From assembly GCF_014490555.1 (NCBI RefSeq), contig NZ_CP061032.1:372001-436000 (forward strand): a stretch of 64,000 bases of DNA. Direction: 5' to 3'. This stretch comes from Corynebacterium lujinxingii (GTDB lineage Bacteria > Actinomycetota > Actinomycetes > Mycobacteriales > Mycobacteriaceae). This document shows, piece after piece, positions 16,868-25,970 of this stretch. Made by a program: the position numbers and the translations under genes. The first letter of the stretch is position 1, and each line of letters begins with the position of its first letter. The notes beneath the pieces were generated by a model. It saw only the letters and a list, made by a program, of their open reading frames with translations. It was not told where the DNA came from and searched no databases.

Positions 16868-19800
16868 ATGCTCGGTCTCGACTACGACCCGGTGCTCGCG
16901 CCGACCGCGGGAACCACCGACGTGCCCGCGCCGCCGGCCGGACAGTTGCGCGCCGAACCGGTGCCCGCAGCACAGAAACCGCAGGCGCAGCCGGTGATGA
17001 AGATTCTGCTGCCGGTGATCATGGTCGTCGCCGTCGGCGCGGTGATGGTGCTGATGATGATGTCCGGCCGAGCCGTGAGCCCCATGATGCTCATCTTCCC
17101 GCTGATGATGCTGTTCGGGCTGCTCGGGATGGTCAACCCGCAGGACAACAAAGGCGACATCGACGAGACGCGCCGGGTCTACCTGCGCCACCTCGACGCC
17201 CTTGCGCGCAAAGCCCGCGACAATGCGCAACTGCAGCGCGAACACGCCACCGCCTTGCACCCCGCGCCCACCGACCTCGTTGCGGCGACGCCGGTAGAGC
17301 GGGTGTGGGAGCGTGTGGCGTCGTCGTCAATGGCGCTCACGGTGCGCCTCGGCACCGGCACCGGCGCGCTGTGCACCCCGGTCGAGGTGGATGATCCGGG
17401 CAGCCCAGAGGACCTTGACCCGGTGTGTGCGGTGAGTCTGCGCCGCACCGTCGCCGCGGTGAGCACCGTGCCCGGCATGCCGATCGTGGTGCAACTCGAC
17501 GCGTTTCCCGCCGTTACGCTGGCCGGGCCCGGCGCACTGGACGTGGCGCGCTCGATCGTGGCCCAGCTCGCGTTTTTCCACGGCCCGGAGCTGGTATCCG
17601 TGGACGCGCCGTTCGACTGGGCGAAGTGGCTGCCGCACGCCCGCGCCGACCATGCCAGCTTCCGCGTCGCGCTTGTCGACGCCACCACGCAAACGCATCC
17701 CAACCCCGACGCCGACTGCGTGATCACGATCCACCCGGACGAGCACTACTTCGTCGACCCGGACGCGTTCCACCTCATCTGCACCGACACCCTCGACGCC
17801 GTGACCGAGCAGGGCACCGAGCGCCTCGGGGTGCCGGACGCGCTCACCGACGCCGAAGCCGAGTTCATCGCGCGGCACTTAGGCTTTTATCGACGACCGG
17901 ACCACGCCGGCGACGACACTGGCGACCTGCTTTCCATGCTCGGCATCGCGGACTTGGACGCGCTGGATGCGACCACGATGTGGCCCGGGGTGCGCAACAA
18001 ACTCGCCGTGCCCATCGGGGCAACCCCCGACGGGCAGGCGGTCTACCTCGACTTAAAGGAGTCCGCGCACGGCGGCATGGGCCCGCACGGGCTGTGCATC
18101 GGTGCGACCGGGTCCGGCAAGTCGGAACTGCTCAAAGAGTTGGTCGTGGCACTTGCCGCCACCCACTCGCCGGACGAGTTGAACCTGGTGCTGGTCGACT
18201 TCAAGGGCGGCGCGACGTTCCTCGGCTGCGAGGGCCTGCCGCACACCAGCGCGGTGATCACCAACCTGGAAGACGAAGCCGTGCTGGTCGAGCGCATGTA
18301 CGACGCCATCTCCGGCGAGCTCAACCGGCGCCAGGAACTGCTGCGCGCGGCCGGTAACTTCGCCAACATCACCGACTACACCAGCGCCGGGCATACGCTG
18401 CCGGCGCTGGTGATCATCGTCGACGAGTTCTCCGAGCTGTTGTCCCAGCACCCGCATTTTGCGGACCTGTTCGTCGCGGTGGGCCGCCTCGGCCGCTCGC
18501 TCGGCGTGCACCTGCTGCTCGCCTCCCAGCGGCTGGAGGAAGGCAAGCTGCGCGGGCTGGATTCGCACCTGTCGTACCGCATCGGTCTGAAGACCTTCTC
18601 GGCGGGCGAGTCGCGTCAGGTCCTCGGGGTGCCCGACGCGTACGAACTGCCCAGCGAACCCGGCTCCGGCTACCTCAAATCCGGCATGGAGCTGACGCGC
18701 TTCCGCGCCGCGTACGTCTCCGGGCCGCTGACCCGGCAGGTGCTTTCGCATCCCGCCGACGCGCCGGGGGTGCGCCTGTTCACCGGCGACGAGGTCGAGA
18801 TCGAGCCGGCGACCGTGACCGACACCGACTACTCGACCACCCTGTTCGACGCTGTGGTGGACAAGGCCCGCGAGGTCGCCGAAGTCCGCGGTATGCGCGC
18901 CCACCAAGTGTGGCTGCCGCCGCTTTCCGCCGCGCTCGCGCTGTCTTCGCTTGACGACGACGCCATCGCGCTTGTCGACGAGCCCTACCGCCAACTCCAA
19001 ACACCCTTCGCCATCGACCTCGCCGTCGCCGGCGGCCATGTCGCGATCGCGGGCGGGCCGCAGACGGGTAAATCGATGGCGGTGCGGTCGTTCGTCGCAA
19101 AGCTAGCGCTCACGAACACCACCGACGAGATTGCGGTGTACATCATCGACGCCGGCGGGGGAGACTACGCGGATCTCGCGGCGCTGCCGCACGTGGCGGG
19201 CGTGGCGGCAGCGAAGGACGAGGAGCGCACGCGGCGCGTAATCGACGAAGTGCTGGGGCTGCTCGACAACCCCGGTCGCGCGACCGTGCTCGTAGTCGAC
19301 GGGTGGCACGCGCTGGTGGCCAACGACTCGAAACTGGAGGATCTGCGCGACCCGCTCGCCCGCATCGCCTCCGAGGGACCGGCCGCGGGCGTGCACCTCG
19401 TGCTGACCACGCAGCGGTGGAGCGCGGTGCGCGCGAACGTGCGCGACCTGATCGGCACGCGCATCGAGATGCGGCTGACGGAACCGATGGATTCGCTGAT
19501 CGACCGCAAGGCCCAAGAACGTCTCGATGCCGTGCCAGGGCGGGCGCTGACCCCGGACGGCAAGGTCATGCAGATCGCGCTGACCACGGCGGAGGACGTC
19601 GCGTACATCGCCAGCCAGGTTGCCGCGCAGCCGCCGGTGCCAAGGTTGCGCGTGCTGCCGGAGGTCGTCGACGCGCACTCGCTTATCGACGGCGCGCGTG
19701 TGCCACTCGGCGTCGGCGGTCCCGACCTGGCGCCGCTCTACTCCACCGGGCACGTGCTCGCGATTGGCGCCGGCGGGGCGGGCAAGTCGACGTTTATCGC

Positions 19801-20359
19801 CAGCGCAATCGCGGCCGTGGGTGCGATGGACCGCGCCGCCGCCCGCATGATCATCTGCGACCCGCGCCGCGCGCACCTTGGCCGGCCGAACGAGGACATG
19901 GTGGCGGCGTATGCGGCGTCGTCGAGCGCGATCACCGACGCCGTGCGCGCCCTGGCCACCACGCTGACCTTGCGGCTGCCCGGCGCGGACGTCACGCCTG
20001 CGCAACTGGCGGAGCGCTCCTGGTGGCAGGGCCCGGAGCTCTACTTGCTTATCGACGACCTCGACCTCGTCGGCGAAGAACCCCTACGCCCGCTATTGGA
20101 CCTCATCCCGCACGCCCGCGACATCGGCCTGCACATCGTCGCCGCCCGCAAATTCGGTGGCATCTCGCGCGCTCTGTTCGCCCCATTTTTGACCGCCGTG
20201 AAGGACCTGCACCCGGACGTTTTGGTCATGGACGGCACACGCGACGAGGGGTCCATCTTCGGCGTGCGTCCCGCGCCCCTGCCGCCAGGCCGCGCAACTC
20301 TTGTCCAAGGCGAGCCGAAAGGCAGCATCCAACTGCCGCAACTTCAGGAGCAACCATGA
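16868..20359 (+). CDS. eccC: Type VII secretion FtsK/SpoIIIE ATPase EccC (fused EccCa-EccCb)
   Basis: 1163 residues from ATG 16868; in-frame upstream codons run into the divergent eccD promoter. EccC is the motor and substrate receptor of ESX systems. Two membrane segments near residues 38-85 are followed by three FtsK-type ATPase domains with P-loops GATGSGKS (about 412), GGPQTGKS (about 728) and GAGGAGKS (about 967). Domain 1 has the typical LNLVLVDFKGGATF and Walker B VIIVDEFSEL segments. Having all three domains in one chain is the ESX-4/ESX-2/5 state, not the split ESX-1 state. It overlaps the next gene by ATGA. Confidence 0.95.
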   Translation: MLGLDYDPVLAPTAGTTDVPAPPAGQLRAEPVPAAQKPQAQPVMKILLPVIMVVAVGAVMVLMMMSGRAVSPMMLIFPLMMLFGLLGMVNPQDNKGDIDETRRVYLRHLDALARKARDNAQLQREHATALHPAPTDLVAATPVERVWERVASSSMALTVRLGTGTGALCTPVEVDDPGSPEDLDPVCAVSLRRTVAAVSTVPGMPIVVQLDAFPAVTLAGPGALDVARSIVAQLAFFHGPELVSVDAPFDWAKWLPHARADHASFRVALVDATTQTHPNPDADCVITIHPDEHYFVDPDAFHLICTDTLDAVTEQGTERLGVPDALTDAEAEFIARHLGFYRRPDHAGDDTGDLLSMLGIADLDALDATTMWPGVRNKLAVPIGATPDGQAVYLDLKESAHGGMGPHGLCIGATGSGKSELLKELVVALAATHSPDELNLVLVDFKGGATFLGCEGLPHTSAVITNLEDEAVLVERMYDAISGELNRRQELLRAAGNFANITDYTSAGHTLPALVIIVDEFSELLSQHPHFADLFVAVGRLGRSLGVHLLLASQRLEEGKLRGLDSHLSYRIGLKTFSAGESRQVLGVPDAYELPSEPGSGYLKSGMELTRFRAAYVSGPLTRQVLSHPADAPGVRLFTGDEVEIEPATVTDTDYSTTLFDAVVDKAREVAEVRGMRAHQVWLPPLSAALALSSLDDDAIALVDEPYRQLQTPFAIDLAVAGGHVAIAGGPQTGKSMAVRSFVAKLALTNTTDEIAVYIIDAGGGDYADLAALPHVAGVAAAKDEERTRRVIDEVLGLLDNPGRATVLVVDGWHALVANDSKLEDLRDPLARIASEGPAAGVHLVLTTQRWSAVRANVRDLIGTRIEMRLTEPMDSLIDRKAQERLDAVPGRALTPDGKVMQIALTTAEDVAYIASQVAAQPPVPRLRVLPEVVDAHSLIDGARVPLGVGGPDLAPLYSTGHVLAIGAGGAGKSTFIASAIAAVGAMDRAAARMIICDPRRAHLGRPNEDMVAAYAASSSAITDAVRALATTLTLRLPGADVTPAQLAERSWWQGPELYLLIDDLDLVGEEPLRPLLDLIPHARDIGLHIVAARKFGGISRALFAPFLTAVKDLHPDVLVMDGTRDEGSIFGVRPAPLPPGRATLVQGEPKGSIQLPQLQEQP

Positions 20360-21264
20360 CCGATCTGCGCATCACCGCCACCGACGCCTCAACCGTGTTC
20401 ACCGGCGCCGCCAACGTGCACCGCTTCGACACGCCAAGCAGCCGCGAAATCGCCGGCACCATCAAAACCGTGCTCGGTCCCAACCCGGCCGGCGCCGCCG
20501 TGCACATCAGCGCGGACCAGGTGCGGCTGCGCGAACTCGAGTACGCGCTCGCCGACTACGACATCGACTTAACCACCGACATCCTCGACACCGCGCCCGC
20601 ACCGCTTGCCGACGACCCACCCACCGACTCCTTCCCACCCGTCGAACACGAATCCAACGGGTCGGTGTGGGTCGTCGCCGTCATCGTCGCGGTGGTGGCC
20701 GCCGTGGTTGCCGGCGCGATCTACTTCACCGTCCGCGGCGGCGACGACGCTCCGGCCGAAGTCGAAGCCGAAGCCAAAACCGAAGCGGAAGCCCAACCGG
20801 AAACGGAAGCGCGACCCGTCCCGGAGGTGGTGTCGTCGGCAATCGAAGCGGCCCCGCAGACTGTCATGCTCGAACAAGACGGCCTGCGGGTCGAACTGCC
20901 CGCCGGGTTCGCGCTCGAAGCCGACGACGGCACCTGGCGCGCCACCGGCGAAGACCCGAACTTCCGCCTGCACATCGCCGTCGAGCACCTTTACCAACTG
21001 CCCGCGCAAACCATGGCGGAGCAACTGCTCGCCGATATTGAGGCCGACCCGGAAACTGAACTCGTCGATACGGATGGCACCGCTGTGACCTACCTCGAAC
21101 GCGCCAGCGACGGCTCCCAAGCGCTATGGAAAACATGGCCGCACGGGCAGACGCAACTCTTCGTCGGCTGCCACACGCGCGCCGAACCCACCAACGTCCA
21201 GCGAGCGACGTGCCGCATGGCCATGGAATCCGCCGAATATCAGGGGGCTGACCTGCCAACTTAA
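20356..21264 (+). CDS. Type VII secretion-associated membrane protein (Rv3446c/TIGR03931-like)
   Basis: 302 residues from ATG 20356, which overlaps the eccC stop (ATGA) after AGGAG at 20346-20350. A much longer open frame upstream is only the shadow of eccC. The N-terminal ~95 residues look like a cytosolic actin/ATPase-remnant type domain. One membrane segment follows (VWVVAVIVAVVAAVVAGAIYF, about 97-118), then an acidic Glu/Ala linker and an extracytoplasmic domain with LEQDGLRVELPAGF. Position between eccC and the esx pair matches Rv3446c in mycobacterial ESX-4. The precise role is unknown. Confidence 0.85.
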   Translation: MTDLRITATDASTVFTGAANVHRFDTPSSREIAGTIKTVLGPNPAGAAVHISADQVRLRELEYALADYDIDLTTDILDTAPAPLADDPPTDSFPPVEHESNGSVWVVAVIVAVVAAVVAGAIYFTVRGGDDAPAEVEAEAKTEAEAQPETEARPVPEVVSSAIEAAPQTVMLEQDGLRVELPAGFALEADDGTWRATGEDPNFRLHIAVEHLYQLPAQTMAEQLLADIEADPETELVDTDGTAVTYLERASDGSQALWKTWPHGQTQLFVGCHTRAEPTNVQRATCRMAMESAEYQGADLPT

Positions 21265-21270
21265 AAAAGT

Positions 21271-21290
21271 TTCCGGTTCGAGGGAACCGA
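21271..21290 (+). promoter_or_regulatory. Small hairpin between the eccC operon and the esx pair
   Basis: CGGTTC-GAGG-GAACCG is a perfect 6-bp inverted repeat, 6 nt after the preceding stop, with AAAAAAG on its 5' side but no T run on the 3' side. It may be an RNA-processing or attenuation point that sets esx levels apart from eccC. Inference. Confidence 0.35.
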
Positions 21291-21369
21291 ACGGCCACTT
21301 TGTCAGTCCAATACATGGGCAGAAAAAACACACTGCCCGCACTTTGCACACCACACGAGGGGGAAAACC

Positions 21370-21681
21370 ATGGAGCAGTTCGCAACCGAAGCCGAGGTCA
21401 TGCGCGCCGCTGCCGACCGCACCGACGACACCAACGCCGACGTCAACCGCGAAATCGACCGCATCCAGCAGGTGGCCGAGTCCACCCGCAACTTCTGGGT
21501 CGGCAACGCGCAGCGCAGCTTCGACGAGCTGATGGTGCGTTACGACGACGCCCAAAAACGGTTGTCCGAGGCACTCACCGCAATTGCCGCGAACATCCGC
21601 GACAACGCGAAGCACTACGAGTCCACCGACGCCACCAACACCGACAGCCTCCGCCAGCTCGCTGGCGGGCTCGCACTCTAA
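21370..21681 (+). CDS. WXG100 protein, ESX substrate (EsxB/EsxU-like)
   Basis: 103 residues, almost exactly the WXG100 family length. The helix-turn-helix hairpin is centred on W43-V44-G45 (NFWVGNAQRSF). Near the C-terminus YESTD fits the YxxxD/E export signal of type VII substrates, so this is probably the CFP-10-like partner. GAGGGGGAAAACC lies before the ATG. It sits 16 nt upstream of the second WXG100 gene, and the two products are expected to form a heterodimer. Confidence 0.93.
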   Translation: MEQFATEAEVMRAAADRTDDTNADVNREIDRIQQVAESTRNFWVGNAQRSFDELMVRYDDAQKRLSEALTAIAANIRDNAKHYESTDATNTDSLRQLAGGLAL

Positions 21682-21696
21682 ACAAAAGGGGAAACC

Positions 21697-21981
21697 ATGC
21701 AGATTAAATACGACTTCGCCCAGATCGCCGGTGCATCCGAGGACATGCGCGCTTCCGCGTCGCGCATCAACGGCGATTTGGCCGAACTCAAACAGATGCT
21801 CCAGCCCATGGCGCAGACTTGGGAAGGCACCGCCGCCACCGCCTACCAGGCCCACCAGGCCAAGTGGGACCAAGCGGCCGAGGATCTGAACCAGATCCTC
21901 ACCCAGATCGCGCAAACCGTGGAAGACGGCAACTCCACCATGCTCGCCGTCAACAACGCCGCCGCGAACAGCTGGGGCTAA
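21697..21981 (+). CDS. WXG100 protein, ESX substrate (EsxA/EsxT-like)
   Basis: 94 residues with W42-E43-G44 (TWEGTAATAYQ) at the hairpin turn. It has no YxxxD/E motif at the C-terminus, as expected for the ESAT-6-like partner. AAAGGGG precedes the ATG. Followed by a strong terminator, then by rplM, the same neighbour as at mycobacterial ESX-4. Confidence 0.93.
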   Translation: MQIKYDFAQIAGASEDMRASASRINGDLAELKQMLQPMAQTWEGTAATAYQAHQAKWDQAAEDLNQILTQIAQTVEDGNSTMLAVNNAAANSWG

Positions 21982-22080
21982 CAACAATCTTGCGTTGGGG
22001 ATCCATTTACCGACCATCGGGGGATAGGGCGCGGTAAACCCACCCCGGCGCAACAACAAAAAAGGGGGACTCGGGGGAAG

Positions 22081-22127
22081 AAAACGCCTCCGCAGGTGTC
22101 AAGGGGAACACCTGCGGAGGCGTTTTT
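22081..22127 (+). terminator. Terminator of the ESX-4 esx pair
   Basis: AAAACGCCTCCGCAGGTGT and ACACCTGCGGAGGCGTTTTT form a long near-perfect hairpin (about 18 bp) with a CAAGGGGA loop, then a T run. One of the strongest terminators in the window. Confidence 0.95.
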
Positions 22128-22153
22128 GTTTTGCCCGCGCCGTCGCGTAGGCT
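22126..22153 (+). promoter_or_regulatory. Possible rplM-rpsI promoter
   Basis: TTGTTT (22126-22131), 16 bp, TAGGCT (22148-22153), directly after the esx terminator and about 118 nt before rplM. The leader between is ordinary GC-rich sequence. Confidence 0.4.
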
Positions 22154-22270
22154 TTGATCCTTGTGTGTCGCCACTGACGCGCGTTTCGGGTCTCCACCGG
22201 CCGCCGGAACCGTCGAGGTACATACGAAGATTGGCCGGCAGCCATCTAGACAGACTTTAAGGAGTCATGC

Positions 22271-22714
22271 ATGTCTACTTACCACCCGAAGAGCGGTGAC
22301 GTGACCCGTAACTGGTACGTCATCGACGCAACCGACGTGGTGCTGGGCAAGCTTGCTTCCACCGCAGCGGACCTGCTGCGCGGTAAGCACAAGCCGCAGT
22401 TCGCACCGAACGTCGACACCGGCGACCACGTGATCGTGATCAACGCCGACAAGATCCACATCTCCTCCAACAAGCGCGAGCGCGAGATGCGTTACCGCCA
22501 CTCCGGTTACCCGGGTGGTCTGAAGTCCATGACCCTGGGCCGCGCCCTGGACGAGCGTCCGGACCGCGTGATCGAGGAAGCTGTGAAGGGCATGATGCCG
22601 CACAACAAGCTCTCCCGCCAGTCCATCAAGAAGCTGCACGTCTTCGTCGGCTCCGAGCACCCGTACGCTGCTCAGAAGCCGGAAACCTACGAGTTTAAGC
22701 AGGTGGCACAGTAA
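22271..22714 (+). CDS. rplM: 50S ribosomal protein L13
   Basis: 147 residues. L13 is an early-assembly 23S rRNA-binding protein. WYVIDATDVVLGKLAS at the N-terminus, the GDHVIVINADKI core and GMMPHNKLSRQSIKKLHVF are family signatures. AAGGAG (22258-22263) precedes the ATG. The stop overlaps the rpsI start (TAATG), as in nearly all bacteria. Confidence 0.98.
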   Translation: MSTYHPKSGDVTRNWYVIDATDVVLGKLASTAADLLRGKHKPQFAPNVDTGDHVIVINADKIHISSNKREREMRYRHSGYPGGLKSMTLGRALDERPDRVIEEAVKGMMPHNKLSRQSIKKLHVFVGSEHPYAAQKPETYEFKQVAQ

Positions 22715-23253
22715 TGACCGAGCCGAACAACTACGACAACATCGCCGCCGACACCGACGTCGACGCCGCAACCGCAGCCACCGAGGAGTTCAACTACACC
22801 ATCGGTGACGCGATCGCTCCCGAGGCTGAGGCCACCGAGGAGACCGCCGAGGTCGCCCCGCTGCACGAGGGCCCGATCCAGACCGTCGGCCGCCGTAAGC
22901 GCGCCATTGCCCGCGTGACCGTCGTCGAGGGCGAGGGCAAGATCACTGTCAACGGCCGCGAGTTCGAGGACTACTTCCCGAACAAGCTGCACCAGCAGGA
23001 CATCCTCACCCCGCTGACCCTGCTCGAGCGCGAGGGCCAGTTCGACATCAAGGCAAACATCTCCGGCGGCGGCCCGACCGGCCAGTCCGGTGCTCTGCGC
23101 CTGGCGATCGCTCGCGCACTCAACGTCTACAACCCGGCTGAGCGCACCACCCTGAAGAAGGCTGGCCTGCTCACCCGTGACGCACGTGCCGTCGAGCGCA
23201 AGAAGGCAGGTCTGCACAAGGCCCGTCGCGCACCGCAGTACTCCAAGCGTTAA
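22714..23253 (+). CDS. rpsI: 30S ribosomal protein S9
   Basis: 179 residues. The first ~50 form an acidic, Thr/Ala/Glu-rich extension typical of corynebacterial S9. The S9 domain follows (TVGRRKRAIARVTVVEGEGKI...), ending in the conserved C-terminal tail KKAGLHKARRAPQYSKR, which reaches the P-site tRNA. Coupled to rplM by a one-base overlap. Confidence 0.98.
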   Translation: MTEPNNYDNIAADTDVDAATAATEEFNYTIGDAIAPEAEATEETAEVAPLHEGPIQTVGRRKRAIARVTVVEGEGKITVNGREFEDYFPNKLHQQDILTPLTLLEREGQFDIKANISGGGPTGQSGALRLAIARALNVYNPAERTTLKKAGLLTRDARAVERKKAGLHKARRAPQYSKR

Positions 23254-23269
23254 TCGCTGGCTTACTTAC

Positions 23270-23314
23270 CGAACGCCGCTGTCCCACCTCGTGGGCGGCG
23301 GCGTTCGCCGTTTT
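23270..23314. terminator. Bidirectional terminator between rpsI and the HNH gene
   Basis: CGAACGCCGC-TGTCCCA and TGGGCGGCGGCGTTCG form a long stem, followed by CCGTTTTGC. It lies between convergent genes and could serve both. Confidence 0.8.
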
Positions 23315-23315
23315 G

Positions 23316-24383
23316 CTACCGGAACAACCGGTCCATCACCCCGTGGTTGGTGTTTTTCACCGGGTAGCCGCGGGGTGAGATCCATACCGGGGCGCCCCGG
23401 ATCATCACGATCCGGCCGCGTCTTTTACGCCACGGGTCGTCGTCGTTGATGCGGTTGTGGTAGCGGCACAGCGGCGCCAGGTTGTCGAGATTGGTCTCGC
23501 CGCCGTGTTTCCACGCGGTGACGTGATGCAACTCGCACGCATCCGCCCCATGTCGACAGCCGGGGAAGGCGCACACGGGTGAAACCATCTTCGCCAAATC
23601 CCGCTGCTTCTGATTCGCCCGCCGCTCGGTCCGGTACAAGTTCACCGCACCGGCCTCCGGGTGAAACGCGGCCACCTCGAGAATGTCGCCGAACTGGGCG
23701 GTAAGAAACTCCGCGCCCGTCATCGTGGTGCCGTCCGACAAGGCGAGCACCACGTCGTCGCCCTCGCCGGCCATAATCCGCACAAAGTCCGGCAGCCCCA
23801 CCGCAAGGATCGGCCGCGGCACCGGCACCTGCACCCCGCCACCTTCACCGGTGAGGATGTCGGCGAAGTTACGCATCATCTGCGGGCCCGACGGCTTTGA
23901 TGTATCCAGCCCGTCGCGCAGCCGGTGCTCTAACGCTGCCAACAGGTGCTCGTCGCCGGAGCCGCAAAAGCGCCGCTTGCCGTCTTTGGACTCGGAGAAG
24001 TTGATGTAGTCCTCCGGAACCGAAGGCTCCTGCGCCGGCAGGATCTCTTTGGCGCGGCGGGTAAACGAGTTGTACGGCCCGCGCAGTTCCAAAAGGCGGT
24101 GGCGCAGGCGCCAGCGCTCGGTGTCGTCGTCAAGCAAGCGCAGCGAACGCTCGATAAACGCCAACTTGTCCAAACTCGCCCCGTGGGAGCGCGCCAATGA
24201 CACCGCTTTGGCCTGCTGGCGCTTAAACCTGGTCGGGCCGTAGTAGACATCGCGGATCTTCGACCATTCGCGCACGCGCGTGGGGTTGGCGCCAAGATCG
24301 ACGAGCATGCCGCGGTCGAACGCGGCAAGCATGTCGATCGCGCCGGCAGCCAGCGCGTGAGCGAACGATTCGAACAGGTTCAT
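23316..24383 (-). CDS. HNH endonuclease-domain protein, DUF222-like
   Basis: 355 residues from ATG 24383 (MNLFESFAHALAAG). TAACGT ends 7 nt upstream on the minus strand, suggesting a leaderless mRNA; longer in-frame starts overlap glmM. The N-terminal two thirds are helical and match the DUF222-type region common in actinobacterial HNH proteins. The HNH domain is C-terminal: CAFPGCRHGADACELHHV, then LDNLAPLCRYHNRIND, with the metal/catalytic His pair. Such proteins occur in many copies in Corynebacterium and their role is unclear; some belong to mobile elements. No flanking element is visible here. Confidence 0.85.
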   Translation of the reverse strand: MNLFESFAHALAAGAIDMLAAFDRGMLVDLGANPTRVREWSKIRDVYYGPTRFKRQQAKAVSLARSHGASLDKLAFIERSLRLLDDDTERWRLRHRLLELRGPYNSFTRRAKEILPAQEPSVPEDYINFSESKDGKRRFCGSGDEHLLAALEHRLRDGLDTSKPSGPQMMRNFADILTGEGGGVQVPVPRPILAVGLPDFVRIMAGEGDDVVLALSDGTTMTGAEFLTAQFGDILEVAAFHPEAGAVNLYRTERRANQKQRDLAKMVSPVCAFPGCRHGADACELHHVTAWKHGGETNLDNLAPLCRYHNRINDDDPWRKRRGRIVMIRGAPVWISPRGYPVKNTNHGVMDRLFR

Positions 24384-24512
24384 GGCCCAAACGTTAAACC
24401 ACGCCCACGACACGACCCGTCCAGCTTGTGGAATTTCGGTTTCGCACCCTGTGGATAACCTGAGATTGTCGAGGTAGCAGGGGTTCGTCGTCAAGCAATC
24501 GCGCACGGCGTG

Positions 24513-24518
24513 CATAAT
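24513..24518 (+). promoter_or_regulatory. -10 element for leaderless glmM
   Basis: CATAAT ends 7 nt before the ATG at 24526. No ribosome binding site is present. An intergenic copy of TCGTCGTCAAGC lies 17 nt upstream (24485-24496), in the -35 area. Confidence 0.55.
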
Positions 24519-24525
24519 TGGGCGC

Positions 24526-25869
24526 ATGACTCGATTGTTTGGAACTGATGGTGTCCGCGGTCTCGCGAACGAGACGTTGACTGCCCCGCTCGCGCTGAAA
24601 CTTGGTGCGGCCGCTGCGACGGTGCTGACGAAGGACCGCCGTTCGGAGAAGCGTCGCCCGGTGGCGCTGATTGGGCGCGACCCGCGCGTTAGCGGCGAGA
24701 TGCTCGCGGCGGCGATGGCGGCAGGCATGGCGTCGAAGGGCGTCGACGTGCTGCGCGTCGGTGTCATTCCCACGCCTGGCCTGGCGTTTCTTACCGACGA
24801 CTACGGTGCCGACATCGGCGTCATGATCTCGGCGTCGCACAACCCGATGCCGGACAACGGCATCAAGTTCTTCTCCGCGGGCGGGCGCAAACTGCCTGAC
24901 AACATCGAGGATGAAATCGAGCGCACGATGGCGGCGCTGGAGGATACCGGCCCGACGGGCACCAGCATCGGCCGTGTGATCGAGGAGGCGTCGGACGCGC
25001 AGGAGCGCTACCTCGCCCACCTCAAGGAGGCGGTCAGCGCGGATCTTTCCGGCATCAAGGTGGTCGTCGACTGCGCGAACGGCGCCGCATCCGAGGTAGC
25101 GCCGATGGCGTACGCTGCGGCGGGCGCGACGGTAACCGCGATCCACAACACGCCGAACGCATACAACATCAACGACGGCTCCGGCTCCACGCATATGGAC
25201 CAGATCCAGGCGGCCGTCGTCGAGCACGGCGCGGACCTCGGCCTCGCCCACGACGGCGACGCCGACCGCTGCCTGGCGGTGGATGCGCACGGCAACATCG
25301 TCGATGGTGACCAGATTATGGCGGTGCTGGCCACTGCGATGCGCGATTCGAACTCGCTGAAGGCGAACACGCTCGTCGCTACGGTGATGAGCAACCTGGG
25401 GCTGAAGCAGGCGATGAAACGCGAAGGCATCGAGATGCGCGAGACGAAGGTTGGCGACCGCTACGTGCTCGAGGAGCTAGAGCGCGGCGACTTCTCCCTC
25501 GGCGGCGAGCAGTCCGGTCACATCGTGGTCCCGGAGCACGCCACCACCGGCGACGGCGTACTCTCCGGCCTGCTGCTCATGGCGCGCATGGCGGAGACGG
25601 GCAAGTCGCTCGAGGAACTCGCGCGCGTGATGACGGTGCTGCCGCAGACCCTGATCAACGTGCCGGTGTCCGACAAGTCGCGCATTCTTGACGACGACTC
25701 CGTGCGCGCTGCGATCAGCGAAGCCGAAGCCGAACTCTGCGAGTCGGGCCGCGTGCTGCTGCGCCCGTCGGGCACCGAGGAGCTCTTCCGTGTGATGGTG
25801 GAGGCGGCCGAGGAGGAGCAGGCCCGGAAGGTGGCGGGCCAGCTCGCGGCGGTCGTCGCTGCGGTGTAG
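24526..25869 (+). CDS. glmM: Phosphoglucosamine mutase
   Basis: 447 residues. GlmM converts glucosamine-6-P to glucosamine-1-P for UDP-GlcNAc and so for peptidoglycan. It starts MTRLFGTDGVRGLAN; the phosphoserine loop ISASHNPMPDNG places catalytic Ser at 104. The metal loop HDGDADRC, sugar-binding GGEQSGH and the C-terminal phosphate site RPSGTEELFRVMVE are all intact. Monocistronic with its own leaderless-type promoter and a terminator. Confidence 0.97.
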   Translation: MTRLFGTDGVRGLANETLTAPLALKLGAAAATVLTKDRRSEKRRPVALIGRDPRVSGEMLAAAMAAGMASKGVDVLRVGVIPTPGLAFLTDDYGADIGVMISASHNPMPDNGIKFFSAGGRKLPDNIEDEIERTMAALEDTGPTGTSIGRVIEEASDAQERYLAHLKEAVSADLSGIKVVVDCANGAASEVAPMAYAAAGATVTAIHNTPNAYNINDGSGSTHMDQIQAAVVEHGADLGLAHDGDADRCLAVDAHGNIVDGDQIMAVLATAMRDSNSLKANTLVATVMSNLGLKQAMKREGIEMRETKVGDRYVLEELERGDFSLGGEQSGHIVVPEHATTGDGVLSGLLLMARMAETGKSLEELARVMTVLPQTLINVPVSDKSRILDDDSVRAAISEAEAELCESGRVLLRPSGTEELFRVMVEAAEEEQARKVAGQLAAVVAAV

Positions 25870-25884
25870 CCGCAAAAGTTTTTC

Positions 25885-25908
25885 GCCCCGGCATGGAACC
25901 GCCGGGGC
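25885..25908 (+). terminator. Hairpin terminator after glmM
   Basis: GCCCCGGC-ATGGAACC-GCCGGGGC is a perfect 8-bp GC stem, 15 nt after the glmM stop. The following TCTTGG is a poor T tract, so it may only partly terminate. Confidence 0.6.
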
Positions 25909-25970
25909 TCTTGGGGAGTCTAACTAGGTAGGAAACTTGTTGGACTGCAATCCTTTCGGGGGTGGGGGAA

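Noticed and set aside
19303..20355. N-terminal 351-codon extension of the Rv3446c-like gene
   Set aside because: Lies wholly inside eccC in another frame. The ATG at 20356 has a ribosome binding site and the ATGA overlap typical of this operon.
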